Assembly: GCF_963678635.1 (NCBI RefSeq)
Contig: NC_087068.1
Coordinates: 49,493,724 to 49,557,723 of the forward strand
DNA length: 64,000 bases
Source: Symsagittifera roscoffensis
Taxonomy: Eukaryota > Xenacoelomorpha > Acoela > Convolutidae
Direction: 5' to 3'
In this document: positions 21,638-31,099 of the stretch, one piece after another
How positions within the stretch are numbered: the stretch's first letter is position 1
Layout: each line of letters starts with the position of its first letter
Translations under genes and position numbers: made by a program
The notes under the pieces: model-generated
Told to the model about the DNA's origin: nothing
Database searches by the model: none
The model's input: the letters and a program-made list of their open reading frames with translations, nothing else

Positions 21638-21842
21638 AGGCCAAACTGTGTGTTTTGTGAATTGTGAGCAAATTCCGCAACAAGGACGCTTTCATTCGTC
21701 TTCTTTTGTTCTTTCGTTATCTTTGATTGTTCCGTCAACATTTTAATAAGAGATTTAAAAGAGTTAAAAGAGATTTCTCTGGATTCAAGAGACTTACACA
21801 CATTAAATTGTGCGCCTATCCAGTGAACAGTTTTGCCTCGTA
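21638..21842. repeat. Rep-D MITE-like element, copy 2
   Basis: Left end AAGGCCAAACTGTGTGTTTTG, body CCGCAACAAGGACGCTTTC and GATTGTTCCGTCAA, right end CAGTTTTGCCTCGTA. Same organisation as copy 1 at 107-281, some 30 bp longer. Confidence 0.65.
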
Positions 21843-22397
21843 ATGGTTTGCATTTTTCAAAATTTTCAATTACTTAAGAAGGCTTATGCGAAGGAGGGGG
21901 TCAAGTGCGGGAAGGAACTGAAATAAGAGAAGGTGAATAAGAGGCATCAAAAACTAAGAATTTAAAAATTGTATGAAGAAGATAGGGAAAATATAAAAAA
22001 AAATTAATAATTTTCATTTCTAATAAACTAACGTGGGTTTTGCGAAAGCAACGGCCAACTTTCAAGTTCAATGAACATTTTTTTTAGCAAGGTTGTCAAA
22101 TCGGAACATGGACGATTTTTTTCGTGTTAACAACTAGTTGAACACAATCAGTTGAATCAGTTGGCATGTCTCTTCTGATGAAATACTCAGAAATAGAGTT
22201 TTCAAGCATGTCTGCATTTTAAATGTTTGTTTCATTCCAATTTTTTCTGTTGTTATTTCAAAACAGCTTTTTTTCCCCTTTTTTCGCTGATTGTTTTTTT
22301 TTTTTTTTGGCTTAAATAGTTTCGGCTGACAATTTAACTGTTTATTTGCCTCATAATTCGTCGTTTGATGAGCCAATTTTTTTGCATCGATGCTTTC

Positions 22398-22461
22398 GAA
22401 GGCGGGGTTTGAGAAACGGGGTTTGAGAAACGGGAGTTTGAGAAACGGTAGTTTGAGAAAC
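22398..22461. repeat. 15-bp tandem repeat, four units
   Basis: Four near-identical units of GGTTTGAGAAACGGG with small changes. Intronic. Confidence 0.8.
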
Positions 22462-22856
22462 TTTCTTGCTCAACCTTTTTTATTGCACTTTTTTTTCACC
22501 ATCTGCCGTCTAGCCAAGTCTTGTCTGCTCATTCACCATTTCGTGAACGTTTTTTTACAATACTTATTTCACACTGGCAATTGTGTTTCTCAGTAACTTT
22601 TTTTCTTAATCAGCTCCCTTGAAAATATTTTTTTAGGTTAAAAAATTCAAATCAGTGGCTTTTGTCCTATTTTTTACGGCTAGCTGCCGTTCTATTTTTT
22701 TGACGTATCACAAGGGGTGCGAAGCTCCGCTTTGCTTCTGTGTTAAAAATGTCCAACATATTGAAGTGAAGTAAAAAAAAAAGCGTATTGTCTTCCACTC
22801 TACCTTGAGAGGCGGAGACTCAGTCACTTTATCACCGTTATAACTAATCGTTTCAG

Positions 22857-23088
22857 ATGTTCAGTCGTCTACTAAAACTAGTCACAAAGACAGACGCGCG
22901 AATGACCGTGACATGTATGAACAAAGAAGAGCATTGGAGTTCGAGCAACAGATGCAGAGCGATAAGTTGGACCAGCATGCCAAGAATCTACGGGACCTGT
23001 TGAGATTGAAGGTGGATCTGGACATCGCCAGGAAGATCAAAGAGTTTCTCAATCGGCTGAGGGAGAAGGAACGGCACCAAGTATTGAA
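22857..23088 (+). CDS. Gene 1 exon 15 (charged helix)
   Basis: Acceptor TAATCGTTTCAG, phase 1, joins exon 14. Encodes VQSSTKTSHKDRRANDRDMY, then EQRRALEFEQQMQSDKLDQH and LRLKVDLDIARKIKEFLNRL, a continuous charged helix likely to form a coiled coil. Donor TTGAA|GTACGG (phase 2) fits exon 16; CAA|GTATTG (phase 0) does not. Confidence 0.85.
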
Positions 23089-23289
23089 GTACGGCAACTG
23101 CATTTTTAAACCCTTTTTTGTTTGTCTTTTTTCTGATTTTTTTGACAACGAATAGAGAAAAAATTTGCTTTTATTAGCATAAAAATAATGTACGTTGATG
23201 CCGAAAGCGTTATTAGAAGTAATTTATAGCCAGTCGTTTAAAAATCGGCGTCATAAAAAGGCTTCATTAATTTCATAAGATTTTTTCAG

Positions 23290-23850
23290 CACAATTGTCG
23301 GAACTTTCGGAGCAACCGAGGACGGAGTTATCGAGTACCTCAAAGAATGTGAGGATGAAAAACGAAAAATTATCCTTTCCAAATTCCCTTCAAAACCAGG
23401 TGCAAATAAACCCTCGATAGAGCCGAATGAAGTCGACTTCGAGGAAATTCGAGAAGGATTTTCGAAGCTGTCGAAATCTGAGAAACACTGTGTTGTGAGC
23501 GAACATATCAATCAGTATATAATAATAAAGTATATTGAAAAAACTGACGAAGAAGAGCTTCGGGAACTAAGACGCGAGATGCTTGAGCGGATACCTTTGA
23601 GAGGCCAAGACCTGCAAACGTCCGAAGTTTTGGAGTTCATCCGACTCCACGAGATCAAAAGACGACGCTTAAGATGTTGTCCTCCTGATTGTGTATGCGC
23701 CATGCACGACCCATACGACGCGACGAATCGAAGACAGAGCTACGAAAGAACAAGCGACGGACGCGAGTCTTCACGGCGAGCCAAGTCACGTGATGACGAG
23801 CGTCGTCGGAGAGAAGAAATGTATGAGTCAATGAAGCACTCTGAGTACTC
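23290..23850 (+). CDS. Gene 1 exon 16 (helices and second Cys cluster)
   Basis: Both splice sites are canonical (GATTTTTTCAG; ACTC|GTAAGT). 187 codons: TIVGTFGATEDGVIEYLKEC, FEEIREGFSKLSKSEKHCVV, EKTDEEELRELRREMLERIP, SEVLEFIRLHEIKRRRLRCC then PPDCVCAMHDPYD, and an Arg/Glu-rich end. The CCPPDCVC group is a second tight cysteine cluster and could bind metal with or without the exon 13 cluster. Confidence 0.9.
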
Positions 23851-24100
23851 GTAAGTTGACAAAAATAGACCAATCAGTTTGATCCAAAAACTTGACCAAA
23901 TAGTCATCTTATTTTTAAGATATGTAGGTTCGCGAAAAAAACAGTCATCATTTTTTCTTCAGAATTTAGCGAAAACTTAAAATAGAAACTGGAGCAGCAA
24001 GCTAACTTTTACCAAAATCAAGTGTTTAACATCACCCTTTGGTACAAGAACTCTATATACAATAAAAAAATATTCAACTGATGCTGTTAATTTGTTTCAG

Positions 24101-24237
24101 GAGAACAAACAAAGTGATAGTGGACGGGAAGCCCTATGCGTACGGCAGAACAGGTTCTAGACAACCTTCTGAGGAGCCCAGAGGCACCTCTAATTCACAA
24201 CCATCCTCAGGATCAGGCACCTACTCCTCCAAATCAG
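24101..24237 (+). CDS. Gene 1 exon 17
   Basis: Acceptor AATTTGTTTCAG, phase 2. Encodes RTNKVIVDGKPYAYGRTGSR, then SNSQPSSGSGTYSSKSG. It must end in phase 1 to reach exon 18. The site that fits is AATCAG|GCCAGT, a GC donor; the only GT donor in that phase (GAACAG|GTTCTA) would drop 28 coding-like residues. Confidence 0.75.
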
Positions 24238-24327
24238 GCCAGTTTTTAGTCGAAACTCTATATACATAAATCTTCAAGAGCAATCTTTCTTGGCAACATG
24301 GCAGAACTTTAAAACCAGGTGCAGCAT

Positions 24328-24600
24328 TACGAGGCTAAACTGTGCATTTTGTGAATTGTAAGCGGATTATGCATCAGGCGGATTCCGCAACAGGCGGGTT
24401 CCGCAACAAATCAAATATGTCGCTGAATCCTCAACATTACAATAGTTTATTTCGATCTTCTTTGCTGTTTTGGATTCCACAAGCAAATAGTTAAAACACT
24501 GCCACTCAAAATCGCTCCAAAAATAACCGCGGAAGCCGAAACAGTTTGTGAAACAAAAACATATCTTCTGCAATTAAGTAGTCCTCAAATGGCGCACTTC
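24328..24600. repeat. Rep-D, partial/rearranged copy
   Basis: Left end TTACGAGGCTAAACTGTGCA and GTGAATTGTAAGCGGATT, followed by a short duplication CAGGCGGATTCCGCAACAGG. The right end is not clear. Intronic. Confidence 0.5.
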
Positions 24601-25710
24601 TAATGAAATGTTCAAATTCTGAGAGTTTGTTTCTTCATAGAAAATTATTTCAAATTCAGAGAAAAGTATCACAACTCAATTAAAGCAATTCTTAACAAAG
24701 CCAGAAAAAAATCTTGATGACAATAAATTTCCGAAATGTCATTACTGTAACTTTTTCATCAAAAAATGAGAACCCAACTACAAGGGTCTCTGAAGCTCGC
24801 TGGCAAAAAACCATCAAAAAGTAAGATAGATTTTCTAGTTGAGTTTTGTTGAAGTTCTCCAGGTTTCAAAAATCATAATAAAATTACAACGCGTAGTTCG
24901 GGTTTGAAGCCAGGAAAAACGGAAAAATCCGATATGTTATTTTGTTTCTCAGTGAGTTTCGGAATCAAACCAGTGCAATGAATTATTTTCGAAGATTACA
25001 GAATGCTTTTCATCAGTTTTACTAATACTTTAAATATTAGCAAACTGGTAGCTCCAGTTTTAACTGAACCACTGGTAATCTTTTTACAGCATTCTAAAAA
25101 AACGGAGACATCTTTCCAAGTGGTCATCTCTCTTATCACTATGGGCAAGGAAGAACATTAAGATATCATGCTTTTTTTTGAGAAAAATCTGGCACATAAA
25201 TAGAAAACAATATAAGAGGAAGCGTATCATAGAAGCCGCTATTAGTCTTACAGCACGCTAGGCTTCACTTAATAAATTATATTATCTTTCTCGATATTTA
25301 GATATAGAATGATTGAATGACAGGCGCTTGGCAACCACTATAAGCCCAATTATAGTAGTTAAAATAATATAATACTTTTAACCACATTTAACTCACGAAA
25401 ACTCCATTTTACCCACAAAAACCATTTTTTGAAGCGTTTGTTTTTTTTCTAAGCTGCAATTAATGAAAATTCTTAAGAGAAGCCCAGAAAATTTTTTCCC
25501 AGTATCAAGAAAATTTTTTTTAAATTTTTTGTGCTCTTTAGAGATGTTAGTGTTTAGAAAGGAAAAAATGAGTATGAATAAATTAAAATGATTCACGTGA
25601 AAAAGACACAAAATTTTTAGATCAGCCGAAATGTTAGCGTCCACTAATCCCTCCCCTTCCCTTAAATCCGCCCTGCATTGAATCATCAGATAAAAAAGTT
25701 TTCGCTCCAG
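24601..25710. other. Intronic, no feature recognised
   Basis: AT-rich intron sequence between exons 17 and 18. No coding frame, tandem repeat or member of the four dispersed families was identified. Confidence 0.5.
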
Positions 25711-25977
25711 GGTCATCATCCAACAATGCTTCCTCTAACAATGCGAGCTCCTCCCAGAATCGAAGCATCTACGATTTGTACAAGAGTCAATCAGACTACC
25801 AAGCAAGTTCAAAAGCATCCCAGTACCAAACTTCATCTAAACTCTCTTCGAAGTCTGCTTCGTCTGGATACAAGCAGCCATCAGTCACTGGCTCGACCTC
25901 CAAGTCAAGTACTGGCACCACGAGCAAGACCATCTCCCGAACTGGGTACACTGGACCGGCTACTTCGGATTATCAAG
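25711..25977 (+). CDS. Gene 1 exon 18 (Ser/Tyr-rich)
   Basis: Acceptor TTCGCTCCAG, phase 1. Encodes SSNNASSNNASSSQNRSIYD, then KASQYQTSSKLSSKSASSGY and GTTSKTISRTGYTGPATSDY. Low complexity, Ser over 30 per cent, regularly spaced Tyr. Best donor TCAAG|GCACGT (GC), phase 1. Confidence 0.8.
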
Positions 25978-26097
25978 GCACGTTTTATTGTTTTGGACCA
26001 AAACCTTTTCTTGACAAATTTTCATAAATTAAAAATTTAAATCAAGTTAATCAAAATTTCTTGTTTGTTTCAATCTGAGGTCCGTTCAGTGGAGATG

Positions 26098-26295
26098 TTA
26101 AATTTTGAAAAATTATGTCGACTTCTTTGACGAAAGCCCAGGTTGACCACATTTTTGAACGTTTTGACAAAATGATGCGTTTTTGTTGGCGAGCGCGCCC
26201 TCTGCAAATTTTGTATACATTAACGTCAAAACCGCCTTTGAAGAATTTTCAGGGTTGGTCGGGTAGAAATGGCTGTGATAAAATCTTCTCACATT
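26098..26295 (-). repeat. Rep-B-like fragment
   Basis: Contains GGCGAGCGCGCCCTC, a possible derivative of the family's GCGCGCGCTCC, and AAAACCGCCTTTGAAGAATTTTC. Heavily diverged, so assignment is tentative. Confidence 0.35.
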
Positions 26296-26364
26296 TAAGT
26301 GTTAAATAAATTAATGTTTTCTGTGCATATTTGGATTCATAAAAGCTGTTAGTTGATTATCCAG

Positions 26365-26929
26365 GATACCAAGAAGCATCGTCTCAATCTTACGTAACCA
26401 GCAGCAAAGACTCCTCTGCATCATCTGGATCCGGATCTGGTTCGGGTTCTGGCTCTGGATCCGACAGTTCGGATGATGCCAAAAGTGGTAATAGAACCTC
26501 GAATTCATCGTCAAGAGATGCAAGTTTAAAAACTGGAGAAGGAAGTCGTGTAAGTGCTAGTAAGACTGTCACAGGAACCGTATCATCCAGACCGGATAGT
26601 TCCAGCTTAACCGGAAGAGGAAAGTTGGAACTTGGGAATAGACATCAGTATCGATCTCCTGACATGGAATATGGCGACGAAGTTAACTGGAGCGACTCTC
26701 TTACCGTCTCTGATAATTCAGGAGCAAGTTCGACACTTAGCACCAAGAGTTCAAGTCGGTCTCGTCGCCAGAGGCAGAGTCACTTGAACAGAAGGTCTGC
26801 AAGTCGTAGTCCAAATCAAGGAGGCCTGCAACAAAGGACTAATACTGACGTCAATCGCTCTTCAAGGGTCCAGAAACTGGGCGCTTATGGTGGTGGAGAG
26901 CGAAAACTGGTTCCATCGACGACAAAAAA
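26365..26929 (+). CDS. Gene 1 exon 19 (Ser-rich tail)
   Basis: Acceptor GATTATCCAG, phase 1. Includes a (G/S)n block, SSGSGSGSGSGSGSDSSDDA, and downstream MEYGDEVNWSDSLTVSDNSG and SSRSRRQRQSHLNRRSASRS. The RS/SR dipeptides and SP sites are typical substrates of Ser/Arg kinases. Donor AAAAA|GTATTG, phase 2. Confidence 0.85.
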
Positions 26930-27211
26930 GTATTGCTCTTTTGTTTTTGTAAGACACTCTGAGAAGTTTTTTTTTCTGGCGTTGCCTTGAAAAGCAGAAG
27001 TGTGCTGTAGTCAAACTGCAAAACTTAATTAATGCCCGTTATTATAAGTTTTAAAAGCCAAAGATTAGAAGTTACCAATAGGATCTTTCAGATATTTTTA
27101 AGAATTGAGGAAAAAAGCGGCCAACACCTCCCCACACGCTATTGCTTCAGTCCTTACGAAATTTTTTTAACAGCTCTTGAAAGTATTAGCTAAGAAAACA
27201 GTTCTTTTCAG

Positions 27212-27979
27212 ACCAACAAACCGGCAAGAATCTTCAAGTCCGGATGTCAGAGGCAGATCATCATCTCAAAAACAATACCGGCGGGGGTCAAAAAGCCCAA
27301 TGATTTATCAGAATCGGGCAAAATCTCCCCAAGGAAGCAGAAGTCGTGCCCAGACATCAGCAATGGCAAAATACAAACAACCTTTGTCAAGTTCAACTTT
27401 GAAATCACCGTATGAAAAGACTCCAATTACTTCGACAAACTACGGAGGGCGACCAGATTCGTCTCCTGCGACAACTAGAACGACTCGGATCCGACGAGAA
27501 GAAATGGAGCAAAGGCCGTCCCAGCGACGAAAGTCATCGCCTGCTGCACTCACTGACACTCAAAACTACTCAAAGCCCCGAAGGTCATCGGCAACGCGAC
27601 AGTATCCAAATAAAGGTCCGGGACGGTCCTATGGGGACATCCAGAAGTATTCAGAGGAACCTCGAGGATATTCAAGTAACGATCGAATGTACTCGGCAGA
27701 TCCAGGAAGGTATCCAAACGAAACCAGGGGGTATTCGGGCGTGTCTTCGGGTCGCCCGAGGTTCAGTTCTGTTCGCCGACACTATGGCGATCGCTCGCAA
27801 TCCCCGCCCAATTACGGTGTTGACGACTACTACAACGGAAACGAGTCCCACTATTCAAATAGTTCGATGTACACGACTGGAAGTGGAAGTTTCAGCCCGA
27901 CTAAGATTGAGTACGACCAACTGGGAAGACAAAAAGTTCCGTCGTCGAACAGAAGCAACAGAGCCATTAGCTACAAGGA
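27212..27979 (+). CDS. Gene 1 exon 20 (Ser/Arg/Tyr-rich tail)
   Basis: The longest exon (256 codons), bounded by TTCTTTTCAG and AGGA|GTAAGT. Segments include PTNRQESSSPDVRGRSSSQK, RRGSKSPMIYQNRAKSPQGS, QRPSQRRKSSPAALTDTQNY, an imperfect RY(P/S) repeat (RGYSSNDRMYSADPGRYPNE) and RSQSPPNYGVDDYYNG. Many SP and RxxS sites. The repeat unit [RG]-Y-[SP] recurs about every 9-11 residues. A 194-codon frame on the same strand is a shadow. Confidence 0.9.
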
Positions 27980-28145
27980 GTAAGTTCTTTCAATAATTGA
28001 GTAACCATTGAGTAGAAATCTTTGCAATCATGAGATTGGTTGTTCGAAGCTCATGCACGTTGATTGACAGATTGGCATCGTTTTTCAGCCCAGAAAAAGA
28101 ACAAAAAGAAAAGTTTTGATTTTTACCTGACTTGGATTTTTTCAG

Positions 28146-28548
28146 ATATGATAATTACAAGAGAGCAGAGTCGACCACTCCGACTGAAACCGGGTCTCAA
28201 GCACGGGTCTCAGAAAACCAACCGGATGCCATCGCCGATCAAAGAACCACAAAATCTGAGTATTCTCGGCAAAGTCAACATTCTGTCGCAAAAATTAAAA
28301 CGTCGACACAAAATTACGACCAAGAACGTGCATCCGGTCAGGAAACAACCGTGAATCAGCGTAGAAGCAGCAAGCAGCAACGTCTAGAAGCCGACAATTA
28401 TAAGCGGAATGATTCGCAACGAATGAGCGAAAACTACAAGGATTCAGGAAAGCCTCGGAAGCGCAGGAAAGAACGGTTCCAGGAAGACGATCATTTGAAT
28501 CCTCTGGCTGAAATTGCAGCAGCTATTCCGAGAGAAGTTTTCCTTGAG
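28146..28548 (+). CDS. Gene 1 exon 21
   Basis: Acceptor GGATTTTTTCAG, phase 2, donor CTTGAG|GTAGGA, phase 0. Encodes YDNYKRAESTTPTETGSQAR, QSQHSVAKIKTSTQNYDQER and KDSGKPRKRRKERFQEDDHL. The cluster KPRKRRKER is a plausible nuclear localisation signal. It closes with an apolar helix, NPLAEIAAAIPREVFLE. Confidence 0.9.
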
Positions 28549-28610
28549 GTAGGAAAACTATTAGATTGAATGCCGGCTAATAATTTCTACTGAATCCGAT
28601 TTTTTTTCAG

Positions 28611-28700
28611 TCAACATTGGCTTCATCAAAAACAATCCTGGAAAAACTAGAAACACTTCAAAACGAAAAGAATCATGATATGGCACAATTTTTTCTATAA
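28611..28700 (+). CDS. Gene 1 exon 22 (last exon)
   Basis: Acceptor TTTTTTTTCAG, phase 0. Encodes STLASSKTILEKLETLQNEK then NHDMAQFFL and TAA at 28698-28700. With the end of exon 21 it forms one amphipathic C-terminal helix. Duplicated at 29488 (see that entry). Confidence 0.85.
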   Translation, partial: STLASSKTILEKLETLQNEKNHDMAQFFL

Positions 28701-28707
28701 GAACCAA

Positions 28708-28713
28708 AATAAA
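28708..28713 (+). terminator. Poly-A signal of gene 1
   Basis: AATAAA eight bases after the stop codon, giving a very short 3'UTR. The duplicated copy at about 29583 reads AATAAG instead. Confidence 0.55.
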
Positions 28714-29487
28714 TTTTGCACTCCTGGAGTTTGCAGTTTTATGCATTCCGGGCTGTCAGAAACTGAAAAACACAAAAAACGTTCAAATTCAACAAAAAGG
28801 AGTATCGATATAAATTGACAAGTCTTTGGATACTATCGGACAATTTTCGAAGTTGTCTGAAAATCTTTCAATAAACTTCAAGAGAATATTGCCAAAAATG
28901 GCAATAAACGGGCTATTTTTGACACGGTTTTTTTGAATCAATTCCACGAAAAAATTTTGTTAGGCTTTCAAAAAATTTCAATTACATTATGTTGGCATTG
29001 TTTTACTTTTCTAATTATAAGCCAGCCGGTTTTCTAAAGCAGTCAATGGGGGTGCAATCAAAACGCTCTGCTGAAACTCTTCAAATTGGGTTTCTAATAA
29101 ATAAGAACCACTTTCGATCTCAAAACCAAAATTTGGGTATTTCTCCCGTATTGTTTCCAAAAATTCGTCAAAACGAGTCAAACGCTATATCAGTAAATTT
29201 CTAAAACGCTTTAAACTCATTTGATAAAATGTCAGGCAAGTGGTCCAAATAGACCAAAAACGAGCTAGTTTTGAGTCGCTTTCTCTGATACGAAATTAGA
29301 CTCTGTGTAGGCTGTTTCAGCCAAAAAAATTTTGAGCTTCAAACATCACACTGCACCATGCCTTAAAATCATACCCAAAGCTTACGAGCATCATGAAAAC
29401 ATGAAAAACCTGAACTAATAACAATAAGCTCCTGAAATGAACGTAGTTGTTTTTCCACTATTTTTTGTTGATTGCACTGGAGGAGCA

Positions 29488-29920
29488 GCGTTGGCTTCAT
29501 CAAATACAATCCAGAAAAAACTAGACAAACTCAGCTCAAAAATAAAAGAATCATGATATGACCCAGTACATTCTATTCGAACCAAAATAAGTTTTGCACT
29601 CCTGGTTTTTGCAGTTCTATGTATTCCGTGCTGTCAGAAAATGAAAAACAAAAAACCAAAGAAATTCAACAAAAAGAAGTATCGAACTAAATTGGCAAGT
29701 ATCCAGATGCTATAGGACAATTTTTAAAGTTGCCTGAAAGTCATTTGGTAAAGTTCCAGAGAAGCGCCAAAAATTGCCGAAGAGCTCTCAAACTCATTTT
29801 ATTAACTTTCGGGCAAATGGTCAAACAAACCAAAAACGAGCTGGTTGTGAGTCTTTTCTCAAATAGAAAAATGGACTCTGGGTTAATTGTTTTAGACAAA
29901 AATTTTTGTAGGAACACTTG
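29488..29920 (+). pseudogene. Duplicated 3' end of gene 1
   Basis: Aligns by eye with 28617-28890 (GTTGGCTTCATCAAATACAA, ATCATGATATG, GTTTTGCACTCCTGG, TGCTGTCAGAAAATGAAAAA), and 29780-29915 aligns with 29190-29335 (AAACGAGCTGGTTGTGAGTC). The copied exon has no usable acceptor, gained a stop after about 21 codons and lost the poly-A signal. This is a local DNA duplication with an internal deletion, not a processed copy. Confidence 0.7.
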
Positions 29921-29994
29921 GCCTTAAATTGAAATAAAAGGGCTATACAGTCTAGTGCCGAAGTTTTTTAGTTCACGAGATCCAAAACCACAAA

Positions 29995-30345
29995 CCAGAG
30001 TTTTCCGGTCCGTACGGTCTGAATCCGGATTCATTCGATCCACACGGTCTAAACCAGGATTCATTTGGTCCACACGCTGCCAGTTTTCATTTGGTTCACC
30101 GGTTCAGGATTCATTTGGTCCACCGGTGGTCCACCAGACTCCTTCGGTCCACGCGGTCTGAATCCGGATATTGTTTTTGATGCGATCTAATTCCGGAATT
30201 CGTCGGTCCACATGGTCTAAAACCGGTTTCCTTTGATCCACACGGTCTGAAAACGGATTCACTCAGTCCACACGGTCTTTCTGGTCCACATGGTGAACAT
30301 GGTGAACATAGTTTTTTCTGGTCCACATAGTCTGAACATTGTCAG
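29995..30345. repeat. Degenerate ~30-bp tandem repeat
   Basis: About ten units around GGTCCACACGGTCTGAATCC and GGATTCATTTGG, with variants GGTCCACCGG and GGTCCACATGG. Noncoding. It ends about 180 bp before the LTR element. Confidence 0.75.
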
Positions 30346-30525
30346 GGTATTTAATTAGCTACTCTTTTGTTGTGTTTGTTTTACTTGACTTTATAATTGA
30401 TGATTGGGATCGTTTACCTTCATGTCAAGAGAACAGGAGAAGTTTAGTCATGTTGAGCTTCACGAAAATGTACATGGATTGATAAGTAATGCCTAACTTC
30501 AGGCAATAAATTGGGACCGAATTAA

Positions 30526-30530
30526 GCCTG
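30526..30530. other. Target site duplication, left (GCCTG)
   Basis: GCCTG immediately before the 5' LTR and again immediately after the 3' LTR (34307-34311). Five bases fits BEL/Pao integration. Confidence 0.8.
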
Positions 30531-31040
30531 TGTTGCAGCGCAAAAGTAACGAGTATAAATGCATATAAAATGAACCAAAATATAAATGCATATAGGGATA
30601 GTAGCCGAGCGTATACAGGGTGCGTCCCGGCGGGTTTGGCGCAGGTTCAAATCCCGCCTAGTGCATTTCCTTTCTAGAACTCAAATAGGCTCCGAACTTG
30701 ATGGGTCATGAATTTACATCCGTAACCAGGTTCGAACCCCCCCCCCCCCCCCCCCCAAAAAAAACAAACCTGTTTCAACCGTCTTTTCACTCTAATTTGG
30801 TTCAGCCTTGATTAAGGCAGACCGTCAAAAAGAGCAATTTGTCTCAAGGACAAACACTGGCCATTTAGCAGCTTGCTTTCAGTCATTCAGATGATTATGG
30901 CCGATTTTACCGAAGTTGAAATATGTTTGAAAGATGTTATATTTACGGATTTGCTGAGTTATTTTGTCGAGAAAACGCTCTGTAATTCAATTGTTTGAAA
31001 ACAGATTTATTAAATCAATTTGTGGAGATTTAGGCGCTCA
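30531..31040 (+). repeat. 5' LTR of the BEL/Pao element
   Basis: TGTTGCAGCG...TAGGCGCTCA, with canonical TG/CA ends. It contains a TATAAA-like word (GCATATAAAATG), the tRNA-like module and a run of about 20 C near 30737 that the 3' LTR lacks. Confidence 0.85.
30596..30662 (+). other. tRNA-like module in the 5' LTR
   Basis: TAGCCGAGCGT at 30602 resembles a tRNA A box and GGTTCAAATCC at 30644 a B box, with tRNA-like spacing. The two boxes are internal RNA polymerase III promoter elements. The T-arm pairs with one mismatch; the acceptor stem is poor, so this is not a functional tRNA gene. Confidence 0.55.
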
Positions 31041-31042
31041 TT

Positions 31043-31060
31043 TTGGCGCCCCACAAGGGA
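31043..31060 (+). promoter_or_regulatory. Primer binding site
   Basis: TTGGCGCCCCACAAGGGAC begins within three bases of the 5' LTR end. The TGGCGCCC start is that of retroelement sites complementary to a tRNA 3' end. The exact tRNA is not identified. Confidence 0.65.
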
Positions 31061-31099
31061 CTTTCACGAGAGTTTTCCGGACATGTTCAGGAGAGTTTC

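Larger units (their letters stand above)
21083..22856. other. 1.8-kb intron of gene 1
   Basis: Contains Rep-D copy 2 (21638-21842) and a short tandem repeat (22398-22461). The remainder is T/A-rich and I see no genes in it. Confidence 0.6.
900..28700 (+). other. Gene 1: large multi-exon gene, protein not recognised
   Basis: Twenty-two exons were chained by splice sites and reading phase. Every junction preserves frame and the lengths from the ATG at 907 sum to 5,445 nt, exactly 1,815 codons with the stop. Codon-like composition falls sharply at the proposed boundaries (introns are AT-rich). Order in the protein: acidic N-terminus, Lys/Ser/acidic linker (exons 2-11), Thr/Ser segment with a TQT motif (exon 12), cysteine cluster CHCGQESICVRC (exon 13), helical segments with AIEIV/AIEVI cores (13-14), a charged probable coiled-coil helix (15), helices and a second cysteine cluster (16), then a Ser/Tyr/Arg-rich tail of over 700 residues (17-21) and a short helical C-terminus (22). 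No transmembrane segment or signal peptide is seen. The composition suggests an intracellular scaffold or cytoskeleton-type protein, but this is inference. I cannot assign a family. Weakest junctions are after exons 7, 12, 13, 17 and 18. Confidence 0.75.

Noticed and set aside
18447-22848. Shared GAGAGGCGGAGAC segment at 18447 and 22806
   Set aside because: Only about 40 bp with moderate identity; too little to define a repeat family.
27412-27996. 194-codon frame overlapping exon 20
   Set aside because: Shadow of the phase-matched exon 20 frame; its composition lacks the Ser/Tyr pattern continued by neighbouring exons.
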